Positions 56,639 to 64,000 of a stretch of 64,000 nucleotides of DNA are shown piece after piece. A program made the position numbers and the translations under genes. The stretch's first letter is position 1. Each line of letters opens with the position of its first letter. The notes below the pieces were generated by a model, which saw only the letters and a program-made list of their open reading frames with translations, had not been told where the DNA came from and did not search any database. This DNA is from Lonsdalea britannica (GTDB lineage Bacteria; Pseudomonadota; Gammaproteobacteria; Enterobacterales; Enterobacteriaceae): positions 236,331-300,330 of the forward strand of contig NZ_LUTN01000003.1 in the NCBI RefSeq assembly GCF_002111595.1. The letters run 5' to 3'.

Positions 56639-57640
56639 ATGACGGATAAACAGCGCGAAGTGCTTCCTGAAACCTACCGGGCATGGACCTGGCATGACGG
56701 CACCGATCCTCACGATCTGAAACTCGAACGCATTCCCTTGCCGCGACCGGCGGCCGATCAGGTGTTGGTGCGCAACATTGTGATTGGCTTGAATCCGGTG
56801 GATTGGAAGGTACTGGGCGCGGAGAATCTGCGTTGGCAGCCCGGTAAAGTGCCTGGTGTCGACGGCGCGGGCGTCGTGGTGGCGGTGGGCGAGGACGTCT
56901 CCGACCGCTGGCTGGGCCAGCGCGTCGCTTATCACCAGAATTTGCAGTCTCCCGGCAGTTTTGCCGAGTTTGCGCCTGTCGATATGCGCGCACTGTTACG
57001 CCTGCCCCTGCAATTGGATTTCTCCATAGCAGCCAGCGTGCCATGTCCGGCGCTCACCGCGTGGCTGGCGCTGGATAAACTGCCGCCGCAGTCGGGCCAG
57101 CCGATATTGATTAGCGGCGCGGGCGGGTCCGTCGGGCACTATCTGGTGCAGTTGGCCGCCGCCTATGGATTCAACGTGACCGCCATGAGCCATGCCCGCC
57201 ACTGGGAACGGCTGAGGACGCTGGGCGCGCAGGATTGCGTCGCGAGCGAGCTGGCGGACGATCCCGACTGGACGAGTGAGGATGCGGGCTTCTTTGCCAT
57301 CATCGACAGCGTAAGCGCCGACCATGCCGAGCGCTTGTCCCCGATGCTGCAAGCGAACGGTCATCTGGTCTGCATTCAGGATCGCGTTGCGAACTGGCCA
57401 TGCGCCCCGTTTGGGCGGGCAATCTCCCTGCATGAGGTGGCGCTGGGCGCGCTGCATCAATTCGGTGACGAAGCGGCCTGGGCGCGGCTGACGGCGGCGG
57501 GCGAACTGCTGCTGATCGACCTGGCGGAAGAGCGGCTGCAGGCAGAGTCTCGGGTGGTCCGTGATTTCTCCGAGTTGCCGCTGCTGCTGGACGAACTGCG
57601 CCACCGCTCATTTTCCGGCAAGCCGCTGGTGCGGGTGTGA
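56639..57640 (+). CDS. Zinc-independent MDR alcohol dehydrogenase/quinone oxidoreductase
   Basis: A 333-residue medium-chain dehydrogenase. The N-terminal GroES-like domain has VRNIVIGLNPVDWKVLGAEN and KVPGVDGAGVVVAVGEDVSD, and the nucleotide domain has ILISGAGGSVGHYLVQLAAA followed by HARHWERLRTLGAQDCVASE. The zinc-site cysteines of true alcohol dehydrogenases are missing, so a quinone- or enone-reductase role with NADPH is likely. Single gene. Two hairpins follow its stop codon. Confidence 0.88.
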   Translation: MTDKQREVLPETYRAWTWHDGTDPHDLKLERIPLPRPAADQVLVRNIVIGLNPVDWKVLGAENLRWQPGKVPGVDGAGVVVAVGEDVSDRWLGQRVAYHQNLQSPGSFAEFAPVDMRALLRLPLQLDFSIAASVPCPALTAWLALDKLPPQSGQPILISGAGGSVGHYLVQLAAAYGFNVTAMSHARHWERLRTLGAQDCVASELADDPDWTSEDAGFFAIIDSVSADHAERLSPMLQANGHLVCIQDRVANWPCAPFGRAISLHEVALGALHQFGDEAAWARLTAAGELLLIDLAEERLQAESRVVRDFSELPLLLDELRHRSFSGKPLVRV

Positions 57641-57721
57641 TCCTGTACTGAGGAAAAGACAGACCCATTCAGCCATTGTGTTGAGTTCAGTGAACATCGA
57701 CGGCATTACTGATTGCCCTAA

Positions 57722-57744
57722 GCGTCAGCAACAATTGCTGACGC
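57722..57744. repeat. Perfect hairpin after the MDR gene (first)
   Basis: GCGTCAGCAA-CAA-TTGCTGACGC, 10-bp perfect arms. No T-tract follows. It lies 82 bases after the MDR stop. Confidence 0.7.
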
Positions 57745-57760
57745 CGAATCCCCTAAATCA

Positions 57761-57792
57761 CGCGCTTTACGTTGTAAGTGGGGTAAAGCGCG
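57761..57792. repeat. Perfect hairpin after the MDR gene (second)
   Basis: CGCGCTTTAC and GTAAAGCGCG, 10-bp perfect arms around a 12-base loop, 16 bases after the first hairpin. The pair may terminate the MDR transcript and the convergent VOC gene, or be an extragenic repeat. Confidence 0.65.
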
Positions 57793-57833
57793 CTGTTCGG
57801 CGCAAAGGGGGAGATCTGAGCCTCTTCATCTCA

Positions 57834-58196
57834 TCAATCTGGAATACAGACTCTGAGGCGATGCCCGTCGGGGTCAAGTGCCACAAATGTTTTACCGAAT
57901 ACCGCCTGTTTGGGTTCCTGTTCAATTTGAACGCCGAAGGTCATCCATCGCTGGTATAGCTCATCGACCACCTGGATGTTTTCAACCATAAAACTGATTT
58001 CCGTTCGGTTACCCTCTCCACATGATGCAAAATCATGCGCGTTTGTTGACCACAATCCCAGGTTAAGGCCATTGTCGAAAGAGAAAGCAGCCCAGGTGGG
58101 AAGCACAACGTCTGGCTCTTTATCAAATAATGTTTGATAAAACTTGCTGCTTATCGGCGGGTTAGAAACATAAAGAATAAACAAATTAGGTATCAT
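57834..58196 (-). CDS. VOC/glyoxalase-superfamily protein
   Basis: A 120-residue single-domain VOC protein with two beta-alpha-beta-beta-beta units: IPNLFILYVSNPPISSKFYQ, AAFSFDNGLNLGLWS, ISFMVENIQVVDELYQRW and the terminal KTFVALDPDGHRLRVCIPD, typical of glyoxalase-like or antibiotic-binding proteins. Substrate unknown. It is divergent from a WYL regulator gene across 60 bases, which likely controls it. Confidence 0.88.
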   Translation of the reverse strand: MIPNLFILYVSNPPISSKFYQTLFDKEPDVVLPTWAAFSFDNGLNLGLWSTNAHDFASCGEGNRTEISFMVENIQVVDELYQRWMTFGVQIEQEPKQAVFGKTFVALDPDGHRLRVCIPD

Positions 58197-58256
58197 TGCG
58201 AGTACGTCTCCTTAATCTCACAGAGACATCACTATGGCAGGGAGCAATGACAATTT

Positions 58257-58970
58257 ATGTCAGTATCCGGACCCAAGCGCGCCGAGCGCCTATTGAGTCT
58301 CTTGCAAATTCTGCATCGACATCGCTATCCAGTCAGTGGCAGCAGACTAGCTGAAGAACTTTCAGTCAGCCTTCGCACACTTTATCGTGATATTGCATCG
58401 CTACGTTCGCAGGGAGCCGATATTCAAGGGGAAGCGGGCACAGGATATATCCTCTCTTCGGGTTACCTTTTACCACCCATGATGTTCACGCCTGAGCAAC
58501 TGGATGCGCTGGCGTTAGGCCTGCGCTGGGTCTCTGTTTACGGTGATGAGGATATTGCAAACGCTGCCTCGGAGGTTGCCGGGAAAGTCATACAAAGCAT
58601 ACCGCCGCAACTGCACGCTATATTCGAAAACTCGACGTTGCTGGTTGGAAAGGCCGATTCCATTAAAAAAGACCATCAGAATATGATTCCGCTGCGAAGT
58701 GCTATCAGGAGAAGATTAAAAGTCCAAGCGCGCTATAAAGACCGTTTGGGTAATGATACTGAAAGAATTCTATGGCCTTTTGCATTGGGTTACTTTTCAG
58801 GCGAAGTTATCCTCGCAGCCTGGTGTGAAATGCGTGATGATTTTCGTCATTTCAATGTGGAACAATTACGTTCTCTTAAACTTCTTGATGCGGGTTATCC
58901 TTATTCTCGGCAAAAGTTACTCAGCATGTGGCGTATCGCAAAGCGAGATATTCTTGATGAAATGGGCTGA
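58257..58970 (+). CDS. YafY-type HTH/WYL-domain transcriptional regulator
   Basis: A 237-residue regulator. N-terminal DeoR-like HTH (RAERLLSLLQILHRHRYPVS, LAEELSVSLRTLYRDIASLR) and a C-terminal WYL domain (LKVQARYKDRLGNDTERILW, then PFALGYFSGEVILAAWCEMR and DDFRHFNVEQLRSLKLLD). WYL domains bind nucleotides or other small ligands. It is divergent from the VOC gene, its probable target. AT-richer than the genes to its left. Confidence 0.9.
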   Translation: MSVSGPKRAERLLSLLQILHRHRYPVSGSRLAEELSVSLRTLYRDIASLRSQGADIQGEAGTGYILSSGYLLPPMMFTPEQLDALALGLRWVSVYGDEDIANAASEVAGKVIQSIPPQLHAIFENSTLLVGKADSIKKDHQNMIPLRSAIRRRLKVQARYKDRLGNDTERILWPFALGYFSGEVILAAWCEMRDDFRHFNVEQLRSLKLLDAGYPYSRQKLLSMWRIAKRDILDEMG

Positions 58971-59221
58971 GCTGAGGTGCAACTCCAAACGACAGAACGT
59001 TTATCTGACTTAAACAGAAAGTCTATTTTTGATCATGGTAGCCTTTGGGAACTATTTTTAGGGAGAAGATCAGATGTCACTGGGGATGCTGAAAAATCGC
59101 ATAGAGTGGTCTGATTAGCTGACCTTAATCAGAAGCCAGTTAAACAATTTTGACCTGCTCCCCGTTGATTAACACACCGCGATGTTAGTAATGTCTTCAT
59201 AAGCCACATGAGGACATCCCC

Positions 59222-59485
59222 ATGAAGAAGCGTTTTTCCGACGAACAGATCATCAGTATTCTCCGCGAGGCCGAAGCCGGAGTTTCTGCCCGTGAGCTCT
59301 GCCGTAAGCACGCCATTTCCGATGCCACGTTTTACACCTGGCGCAAGAAGTTTGGCGGCATGGAAGTCCCTGAAGTGAAGCGGCTCAAGTCGCTTGAAGA
59401 GGAGAACGCCCGCCTCAAGAAGCTGCTCGCTGAAGCCATGCTGGATAAGGAGGCGCTTCAGGTGGCTCTTGCCCGAAAGTTCTGA
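59222..59485 (+). CDS. IS3-family transposase OrfA
   Basis: An 87-residue HTH protein. [40 protein letters not shown] and a leucine-zipper segment [20 protein letters not shown] are typical of OrfA in the IS407 group. It binds the element's ends and is normally joined to OrfB by -1 frameshifting near its 3' end (for example at the CCGAAAGTT stretch, 59473-59481). Confidence 0.93.
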   Translation: MKKRFSDEQIISILREAEAGVSARELCRKHAISDATFYTWRKKFGGMEVPEVKRLKSLEEENARLKKLLAEAMLDKEALQVALARKF

Positions 59486-59508
59486 CGACAGACCAGAAGC
59501 GGGAAGCA

Positions 59509-60342
59509 GTGGAAGTCATGTGTGAGGCCGCAGGTCTGTCGCAACGTCGTGCCTGCAGGCTGGCAGGTTTGTCCCTGTCGACTTGCCGTTATTCGGCTCA
59601 GCGTCCGGCTGCTGACGCGCAGCTGTCTCTACACATCACAGAGCTGGCACTTGAGCGCCGCCGCTTTGGTTACCGGCGCATCTGGCAACTACTGCGTCGG
59701 GAGGGCCTTCACGTCAACCACAAGCGGGTATACCGCATCTATCATCTCAACGGCCTGAGTGTAAAGCGCAGGCGACGCCGCAAGGGGCTGGCGACTGAGC
59801 GGCTTCCGCTTATTCGCCCGGATGCGCCAAACCTGACATGGTCGATGGATTTTGTCATGGATGCACTTGCCAGCGGCCGCAGGATTAAGTGTCTGACCTG
59901 CGTGGATGATTTTACGAAGGAGTGTCTGACGATCACCACGGCATTCGGGATTACAGGCGTTCAGGTGACACGTATTCTGGACAGCATTGCGCTGTTTCGT
60001 GGCTATCCTGCAACGATAAGAACTGATCAGGGCCCGGAATTTACCTGCCACGCGCTCGATCAATGGGCCTTTGAACATGGTGTTGAGTTGCGCTTAATTC
60101 AGCCGGGCAAGCCAACGCAGAACGGATTTATTGAGAGTTTCAATGGCCGCTTTCGGGATGAATGTCTGAATGAACACTGGTTCAGCGATATTCTACATGC
60201 CCGGGAAATCATTAATGACTGGCGGCAGGATTATAACGAGTGTCGACCACATTCATCGCTGAATTACCTGACGCCGGCTGAATTTGCAGCGGGCTGGCGA
60301 AACGGGAAATATGAAGAAAAACCAACTGACATTACTAACTGA
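59509..60342 (+). CDS. IS3-family transposase OrfB (DDE integrase domain)
   Basis: A 277-residue integrase-like protein. The DDE region is visible: [40 protein letters not shown] and [20 protein letters not shown], with the HTH-like [20 protein letters not shown] before it. Its open frame extends upstream to [11 protein letters not shown] without a start, consistent with expression as an OrfAB fusion. No internal stops, so the element may be active. Confidence 0.93.
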   Translation: MEVMCEAAGLSQRRACRLAGLSLSTCRYSAQRPAADAQLSLHITELALERRRFGYRRIWQLLRREGLHVNHKRVYRIYHLNGLSVKRRRRRKGLATERLPLIRPDAPNLTWSMDFVMDALASGRRIKCLTCVDDFTKECLTITTAFGITGVQVTRILDSIALFRGYPATIRTDQGPEFTCHALDQWAFEHGVELRLIQPGKPTQNGFIESFNGRFRDECLNEHWFSDILHAREIINDWRQDYNECRPHSSLNYLTPAEFAAGWRNGKYEEKPTDITN

Positions 60343-60389
60343 AGGTTGTATCTAATCCTGGGGGCAGGTCAATTTGAGTCGGAGGGCGA

Positions 60390-61022
60390 GTGCAAGGACC
60401 AGATCCAACAAATAAGCATCCCATGCAGGGATTTCCGCAGGTTTGTTTCATCAAAAATACGGTGACCAATCCAAATATTATTATTGGTGATTTCACCTAT
60501 TACGATGATCCAGAAGACTCCGAGGATTTTGAACGCAATGTTCTCTACCACTTTCCTTTCATCGGCGACAAGCTGATTATCGGTAAGTTTTGCGCAATCG
60601 CAAAAGGCGTTCAATTCATCATGAATGGTGCAAATCACAAATTATCGGGTTTCTCTTCCTTCCCGTTTTATATTTTTGGGAATGGTTGGGAAAAGGCTAC
60701 GCCACAGCCTGAAGATTTACCGTACAAAGGCGATACGATTATCGGGAACGATGTCTGGATAGGGTACAAAGCGCTTATCATGCCGGGTGTGAAGATTGGC
60801 GATGGCGCTATTATTTCCTCTATGGCTGTTGTCACTACAGACGTGCCCGCATATACCATTGTTGGTGGTAATCCTGCAAAAGTGATTAAGAAACGATTTT
60901 CAGATGAAATAGTCGCTGAGCTGGAGCAATTAGCGTGGTGGGACTGGTCTGTAGAAAAGATCACTAGGCACCTCACGGCAATAATGTCTAATGACATTAA
61001 AGCGCTTCGTACGTCCGAGTAA
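60390..61022 (+). CDS. Vat/CatB-type xenobiotic acetyltransferase
   Basis: A 210-residue left-handed beta-helix acetyltransferase. [60 protein letters not shown] with the catalytic-type His in [13 protein letters not shown], and [20 protein letters not shown] match streptogramin A (Vat) and CatB chloramphenicol acetyltransferases. GTG 60390 is favoured by GGAGGG just upstream; ATG 60423 is a weaker choice. The IS3 element lies immediately upstream and separates the gene from its former 5' sequence. Which drug or natural compound it modifies is unknown. Confidence 0.88.
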   Translation: MQGPDPTNKHPMQGFPQVCFIKNTVTNPNIIIGDFTYYDDPEDSEDFERNVLYHFPFIGDKLIIGKFCAIAKGVQFIMNGANHKLSGFSSFPFYIFGNGWEKATPQPEDLPYKGDTIIGNDVWIGYKALIMPGVKIGDGAIISSMAVVTTDVPAYTIVGGNPAKVIKKRFSDEIVAELEQLAWWDWSVEKITRHLTAIMSNDIKALRTSE

Positions 61023-61597
61023 TCTGAGCTGGCATGAGCGAGAGAATAACGTCGGCTCCTTTTGAAGTTCACCATGTGCCCTTTATTTTGGCTGCTATGT
61101 GCCAGGAGCGGACATTGCTGACTATGGAGAGCACAATCGACTGAACTGCTCCCTCCTTCGCCACCAGGCATCTCATTCGCTGAAGTGTCACTGACCATAC
61201 GGCATCTACAAGTCATCACTAATCACTCGAACGATAAGCCTAATGTACGGTGGTATAGGTAACAAGCCCCTGTAGAGGAACAAAAATACTGGACATAGCG
61301 CTTTAAATACAGTACCCGAAGCCTGCCTTTCTTCTCAGATAAGACATCATCCTTTCAACTTAACGTAAGTTATCTTTGCCTTTACATCATTTTTTCTAAA
61401 GATTTCGAAACTGATACCGTTAATTATATCTTACGTGTTGGATCTGCTGTGAGTTGGCAAAACTGCCTAAGCACAGTTGGCACTCCATACGCTCAGCTGT
61501 GAAGCGACTGGGTAATGCAGGCGGTGTGCCGCAAAGGAGTGACCACCACAAGTCCGTTCTTTAATGACTAAAGAGCTCTTCATTTCAGGAGATTTAA
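61023..61597. other. Intergenic region upstream of the exporter cluster
   Basis: 575 bases with no supported gene. It contains a FliA-like motif (61397-61423, listed separately). A GG-N10-GC sequence, TGGCACTCCATACGC at about 61479, resembles a sigma-54 promoter only at its invariant bases. Confidence 0.45.
61397..61423 (+). promoter_or_regulatory. Possible FliA-like promoter
   Basis: TAAAGATT-N11-ACCGTTAA. The -35 half is identical to that before the chemoreceptor gene and the spacing is right; the -10 half matches GCCGATAA at 6 of 8 positions. It lies 175 bases before the next gene, farther than usual, so it is tentative. Confidence 0.35.
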
Positions 61598-62068
61598 ATG
61601 AACAAGCAGTTAGCTTCTCTTTCCCTACTGGTTGCAGCAATGCTAGCTTCACTTCCGGCTTTAGCCGCCACAAACTCTATCGTGAAAACAGAGACCGCAA
61701 GATAGATCACTGTTCTCTCTGATGGAAGCGGCTTGCCAGCAGCCACTGCATTTGGTCTGGTTTCCATAGATTTTCCGTCGGGTGCTCTTACAAAAACCAA
61801 AACCCTAACCAGCATCGCATACACTATCGCGGCATACCCTGCTGCAACGACTGATACTGTTGAGCTGTGCTATTACCGCCCGTATGCAACAACTCCATCA
61901 CTGTGTAAAGCGGTAACCAGTGGGTCAACGGCGACCACCACAGATTTTAATAGCTTCCCGTTCGGTAACGGAGCTAGATTACGTATTAACCACACCACGA
62001 CTGGTGCACGAGGTGCATCGCTTAAGCCTTCGCGCCAGGAAAGTGTCACTTATACCTACAGCTATTAA
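61598..62068 (+). pseudogene. Small secreted protein interrupted by an in-frame TAG
   Basis: A 156-codon frame with a good ribosome site (AGGAG). The signal peptide MNKQLASLSLLVAAMLASLP then ALAA is followed by TNSIVKTETAR, then TAG at 61703-61705, then 121 codons without interruption: SGLPAATAFGLVSIDFPSGA, VELCYYRPYATTPSLCKAVT, SLKPSRQESVTYTYSY and stop. A single base change (for example CAG to TAG) explains it. No frame change occurs, so it differs from the deletions elsewhere. Two Cys in the mature part could form a disulfide. Family not recognised. It is first in a row with the next three genes. Confidence 0.6.
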
Positions 62069-62114
62069 TTACTAAACACCCATAACTTCTATCCAGGCTG
62101 GAGAGAATCAAACT

Positions 62115-63083
62115 ATGAACGTCAACACCTCAACCAATGTTTATAGCTATGTACAGGATACATCTGGTAACGCGTCTAAAAAGACCAGCTCCCAGCCTGC
62201 CACTGGAAGCAGCACCACGACAGCTCAATCAAACTCATCAGCACAGTCTACGATAAGTGGACTGGGACTGATGATGACCCGCCTGTATGGAAACACAAAC
62301 GCTCTCCCTGTAGTACAAACCCAGTTAACCACTGAAACACAGGACATGGATGCAGTAAACTTCCTGACCCTAGATGATCGCAATGTATTATCAGACCTTT
62401 ATGCGCAGGCAAAGGATCAGGGAACTGATTTGCTCTATGTTGATGATTTAGCACGTGACTTAGGTAAGTACAGAAAGTTCGGTAGCGTATCCGGTAATTA
62501 CAATACGGGGAATACATACGATGTGAGCGGGCGTAAGCAAACTATTGATTTCACTGCTAAGGATTCCGAGACTGCCTCCCGTATCCTGAACAGTGGTAAT
62601 CTTTCCAGCTCCGTTCTTGATCCCGGATTCCTGAAGTTTGAGCTCAACTCCGGCTATTCGTTTGACCATGTCGCAAATTTTGATTATCTGGAATCGGTAG
62701 TTAACAATTCTGCGAGTAAGACAACTTCTAATGGACTGGGCCGGACCCCTGATTTCACCACTTATGTTAGTCAGGGACAGAATAACTACGTTGTGAATAC
62801 CGCCAGCGAAGTGACGTTTAAAACTGATGAACCGGATGTTATCAGTAAAGATGGCGTTTTTTATGTTACAGAGACCGGTAAAAAGCACGGTTTTCGTCTA
62901 GAAGGTAACAATGTTTTGCAGGATGAAGGATTATCCATTAGTGATATTCAGTCTCAGACCGTCACAACGTTGCTGGACTATTATTTAAATGCAAACGAAT
63001 CTGAGAACGTGAGCACTGATAAACCGACCACATTGTTCGACTATCTGTTCTCATCCAATATAGATAAAAAAATTCAGGAGTAA
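62115..63083 (+). CDS. Unrecognised 322-residue protein beside an ABC exporter
   Basis: It starts MNVNTSTNVYSYVQDTSGNA and has a Ser/Thr/Gln-rich first 50 residues with no signal peptide. The rest is hydrophilic and acidic, with segments TLDDRNVLSDLYAQAKDQGT, GKYRKFGSVSGNYNTGNTYD and SLSDIQSQ-like repeats near the end. GGAGAG precedes the ATG. I do not recognise a family. Its position between a secreted protein and an ABC exporter suggests it may be an exported substrate or accessory protein. The low GC relative to the rest of the window suggests acquisition. Confidence 0.7.
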   Translation: MNVNTSTNVYSYVQDTSGNASKKTSSQPATGSSTTTAQSNSSAQSTISGLGLMMTRLYGNTNALPVVQTQLTTETQDMDAVNFLTLDDRNVLSDLYAQAKDQGTDLLYVDDLARDLGKYRKFGSVSGNYNTGNTYDVSGRKQTIDFTAKDSETASRILNSGNLSSSVLDPGFLKFELNSGYSFDHVANFDYLESVVNNSASKTTSNGLGRTPDFTTYVSQGQNNYVVNTASEVTFKTDEPDVISKDGVFYVTETGKKHGFRLEGNNVLQDEGLSISDIQSQTVTTLLDYYLNANESENVSTDKPTTLFDYLFSSNIDKKIQE

Positions 63084-63092
63084 GAGCTCCTG

Positions 63093-63806
63093 ATGCGTCT
63101 TCCTGAGCAACAGCTTCAAGATTTTATTTGTCTGTCGGGCATAACCCAAGTTTATCCTACAGGCACTTCATCACAGGTTGTGCTGCAAAACCTTTCGTTA
63201 TCCATCCCGGTGGGACAGAGTTGTTCCATTACCGGACCATCAGGGTCCGGAAAAAGCACGCTTTTGAACATTATCGGATTACTGGATAAACCATTATCAG
63301 GCAAGGTCCTACTTGCCGGGGAAGACGTCTCCACCGCCTCAGATGATGTGCGGGCAAGAGCTCGTAATCAAATTATTGGTTTTGTTTTTCAGGGGTTCAA
63401 TCTGTTATCTCGTCTAAACGCACTGGATAATGTCGCATTGCCACTGCTCTACAGAGGACTGCCAAAATCCATTGCCCGAGAGCAGGCTCAGCTACAACTC
63501 GATCGGGTGGGACTGGCTGAGAGACTTTATTATCGTCCTGCTGATTTATCGGGTGGGCAGCGCCAGCGTGTTGCTATTGCCCGCGCTCTGGTTGGCGAGC
63601 CGGCATTGTTGCTTGCCGATGAACCGACTGGAAATCTCGATCAAGACACAGCCAATGAGATCGTAGCGTTGCTCTTATCCCTGAATGAAACTGCTGGTAC
63701 AACGCTTGTTATGGTTACGCATGACGAAAAGATGGCAGAACGGATGGAACGTCGTATCAGGATCGGCAATGGTCATATCGTTGAGGACACATATGCCGCA
63801 CGATAG
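63093..63806 (+). CDS. MacB/LolD-type ABC transporter ATP-binding protein
   Basis: A 237-residue ATPase. Walker A GPSGSGKSTLLNIIGLLD, Q-loop FVFQGFNLLSRLNALDNVAL, signature LSGGQRQRVAIARAL, Walker B LLLADEPTGNLDQDTA and the switch His in MVTHDEKMAERMERR are all present. This type works with a permease of the MacB/FtsX fold to drive export across the outer membrane or lipoprotein release. Its start is coupled to the previous gene: CAGGAG-TAAGAG-CTCCTG (63075-63092) forms a hairpin with the upstream stop codon in the loop and its own ATG right after it. It overlaps the permease gene by 14 bases. Confidence 0.92.
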   Translation: MRLPEQQLQDFICLSGITQVYPTGTSSQVVLQNLSLSIPVGQSCSITGPSGSGKSTLLNIIGLLDKPLSGKVLLAGEDVSTASDDVRARARNQIIGFVFQGFNLLSRLNALDNVALPLLYRGLPKSIAREQAQLQLDRVGLAERLYYRPADLSGGQRQRVAIARALVGEPALLLADEPTGNLDQDTANEIVALLLSLNETAGTTLVMVTHDEKMAERMERRIRIGNGHIVEDTYAAR

Positions 63807-64000
63807 CACAGACGTGACAACTCCCCGTGATCTTCGTGGACGCTATGGTCCCTCCTGGTCTCACCTTTTTACAGAACCACTCGATAATCTACGTCTCTTA
63901 GGACGCCGGGCAGTGCTGGCATTGTCAGGTATTGCTGTTGGATGTATGGCGGTAGTGGTATTGCTGAATATCGGCTACAACGCCAGAGTTCAGGCGATGT
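63793..64000 (+). CDS. MacB/FtsX-type ABC permease, 3' end cut by window edge
   Basis: 69 codons are present. MPHDSTDVTTPRDLRGRYGP and SWSHLFTEPLDNLRLLGRRA lead into a first membrane span LALSGIAVGCMAVVVLLNIG, as in MacB-type permeases (short cytoplasmic arm, amphipathic helix, span, then a periplasmic domain beyond the window). It overlaps the ATPase gene and so should be its partner. A periplasmic adaptor and further genes probably follow. Confidence 0.82.
   Translation, partial: MPHDSTDVTTPRDLRGRYGPSWSHLFTEPLDNLRLLGRRAVLALSGIAVGCMAVVVLLNIGYNARVQAM

Larger units (their letters stand above)
59151..60371 (+). mobile_element. IS3-family insertion sequence (IS407-like group), complete
   Basis: A 1221-bp element. 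The left end begins TGACCTGCTCCCCGTTGATT; the right end, read inwards, begins TGACCTGCCCCCAGGATTAG, giving imperfect terminal inverted repeats. A perfect 4-bp target duplication ATTT flanks it (59147-59150 and 60372-60375), as expected for this group. It carries the usual two overlapping-frame transposase genes. It sits 10 bases upstream of the ribosome site of the acetyltransferase gene. The clean duplication suggests recent insertion. Confidence 0.93.

Noticed and set aside
61470..61500. Sigma-54 promoter before the secreted-protein gene
   Set aside because: Only the invariant GG and GC match with correct spacing; the other -12 bases do not.

Overview
The window reads as chromosomal DNA of an enterobacterium. 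Many products have close E. coli counterparts (Amn, YbdL, YghX, YbiV, UmuDC, QorB/YtfH, YhbP, YqgA, PqiABC), and the genes are densely packed at moderately high GC. The mix of a chemoreceptor, an acetoin reductase, a large organosulfur cluster and a hydroxyarylic acid decarboxylase pair suggests a plant- or soil-associated member of the Pectobacteriaceae (Dickeya/Brenneria/Pectobacterium type). That placement is inference, since no rRNA gene is present.

Layout. 1-7.5 kb: the 5' part of amn, a membrane diguanylate cyclase, a chemoreceptor behind a FliA-type promoter, an EamA exporter divergent from an Lrp-type regulator, and budC. 8-12.7 kb: a pqi operon (two separate pqiA genes, pqiB, pqiC), a short DUF3313-like secreted protein and a TetR regulator. 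12.7-15.5 kb: an AT-rich, gene-poor stretch with an orphan LuxR-type regulator. 15.5-18.5 kb: an amino-acid binding protein, ybdL and a LysR regulator. 18.5-33.6 kb: an organosulfur acquisition region. 33.6-36.3 kb: small lipoproteins and a siderophore-interacting protein. 36.3-42 kb: an RND efflux operon. 42-49.7 kb: an O-methyltransferase, a YqjI-like PadR regulator, idi, yhbP, and yqgA-ubiX-ubiD divergent from a LysR gene, then yghX. 50-58.9 kb: ybiV, umuDC with a LexA box, ytfH/qorB, two tiny tandem lipoproteins, an MDR oxidoreductase, a VOC protein and a WYL regulator. 59-64 kb: a complete IS3-family element with a 4-bp target duplication, a Vat/CatB-like acetyltransferase, and the start of an AT-richer ABC exporter cluster.

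Main system. The organosulfur region has ssuD, sfnG, an FAD/NAD(P) protein, a DszA/NtaA-type monooxygenase, a MetNIQ-like importer, an MFS permease and a DszC/SfnB-type flavoprotein. It lies behind a good sigma-54 promoter and two 16-bp enhancer elements spaced 32 bp apart. The divergent regulator is unusual: it has a sigma-54 AAA+ domain, a Fis-type HTH and, at its C-terminus, a full SsuA-type sulfonate-binding domain without a signal peptide. A free paralogue of that domain (ssuA-like) closes the region beside an IclR regulator. The simplest reading is a cytoplasmic sulfonate or sulfur-metabolite sensor that switches on the cluster directly.

Second system. Three promoters at about 12.0, 35.1 and 55.8 kb share a TTGACA box, a 17-bp spacer, a weak -10 and a CCGTAC/GTACGG palindrome at the start site. 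Each points at small exported-protein or lipoprotein genes. The TetR gene beside the first copy is the natural candidate repressor.

Sequence quality. At least nine genes are broken by what looks like the loss of a single base, often in a short homopolymer. This pattern suggests base-calling errors rather than nine real mutations.
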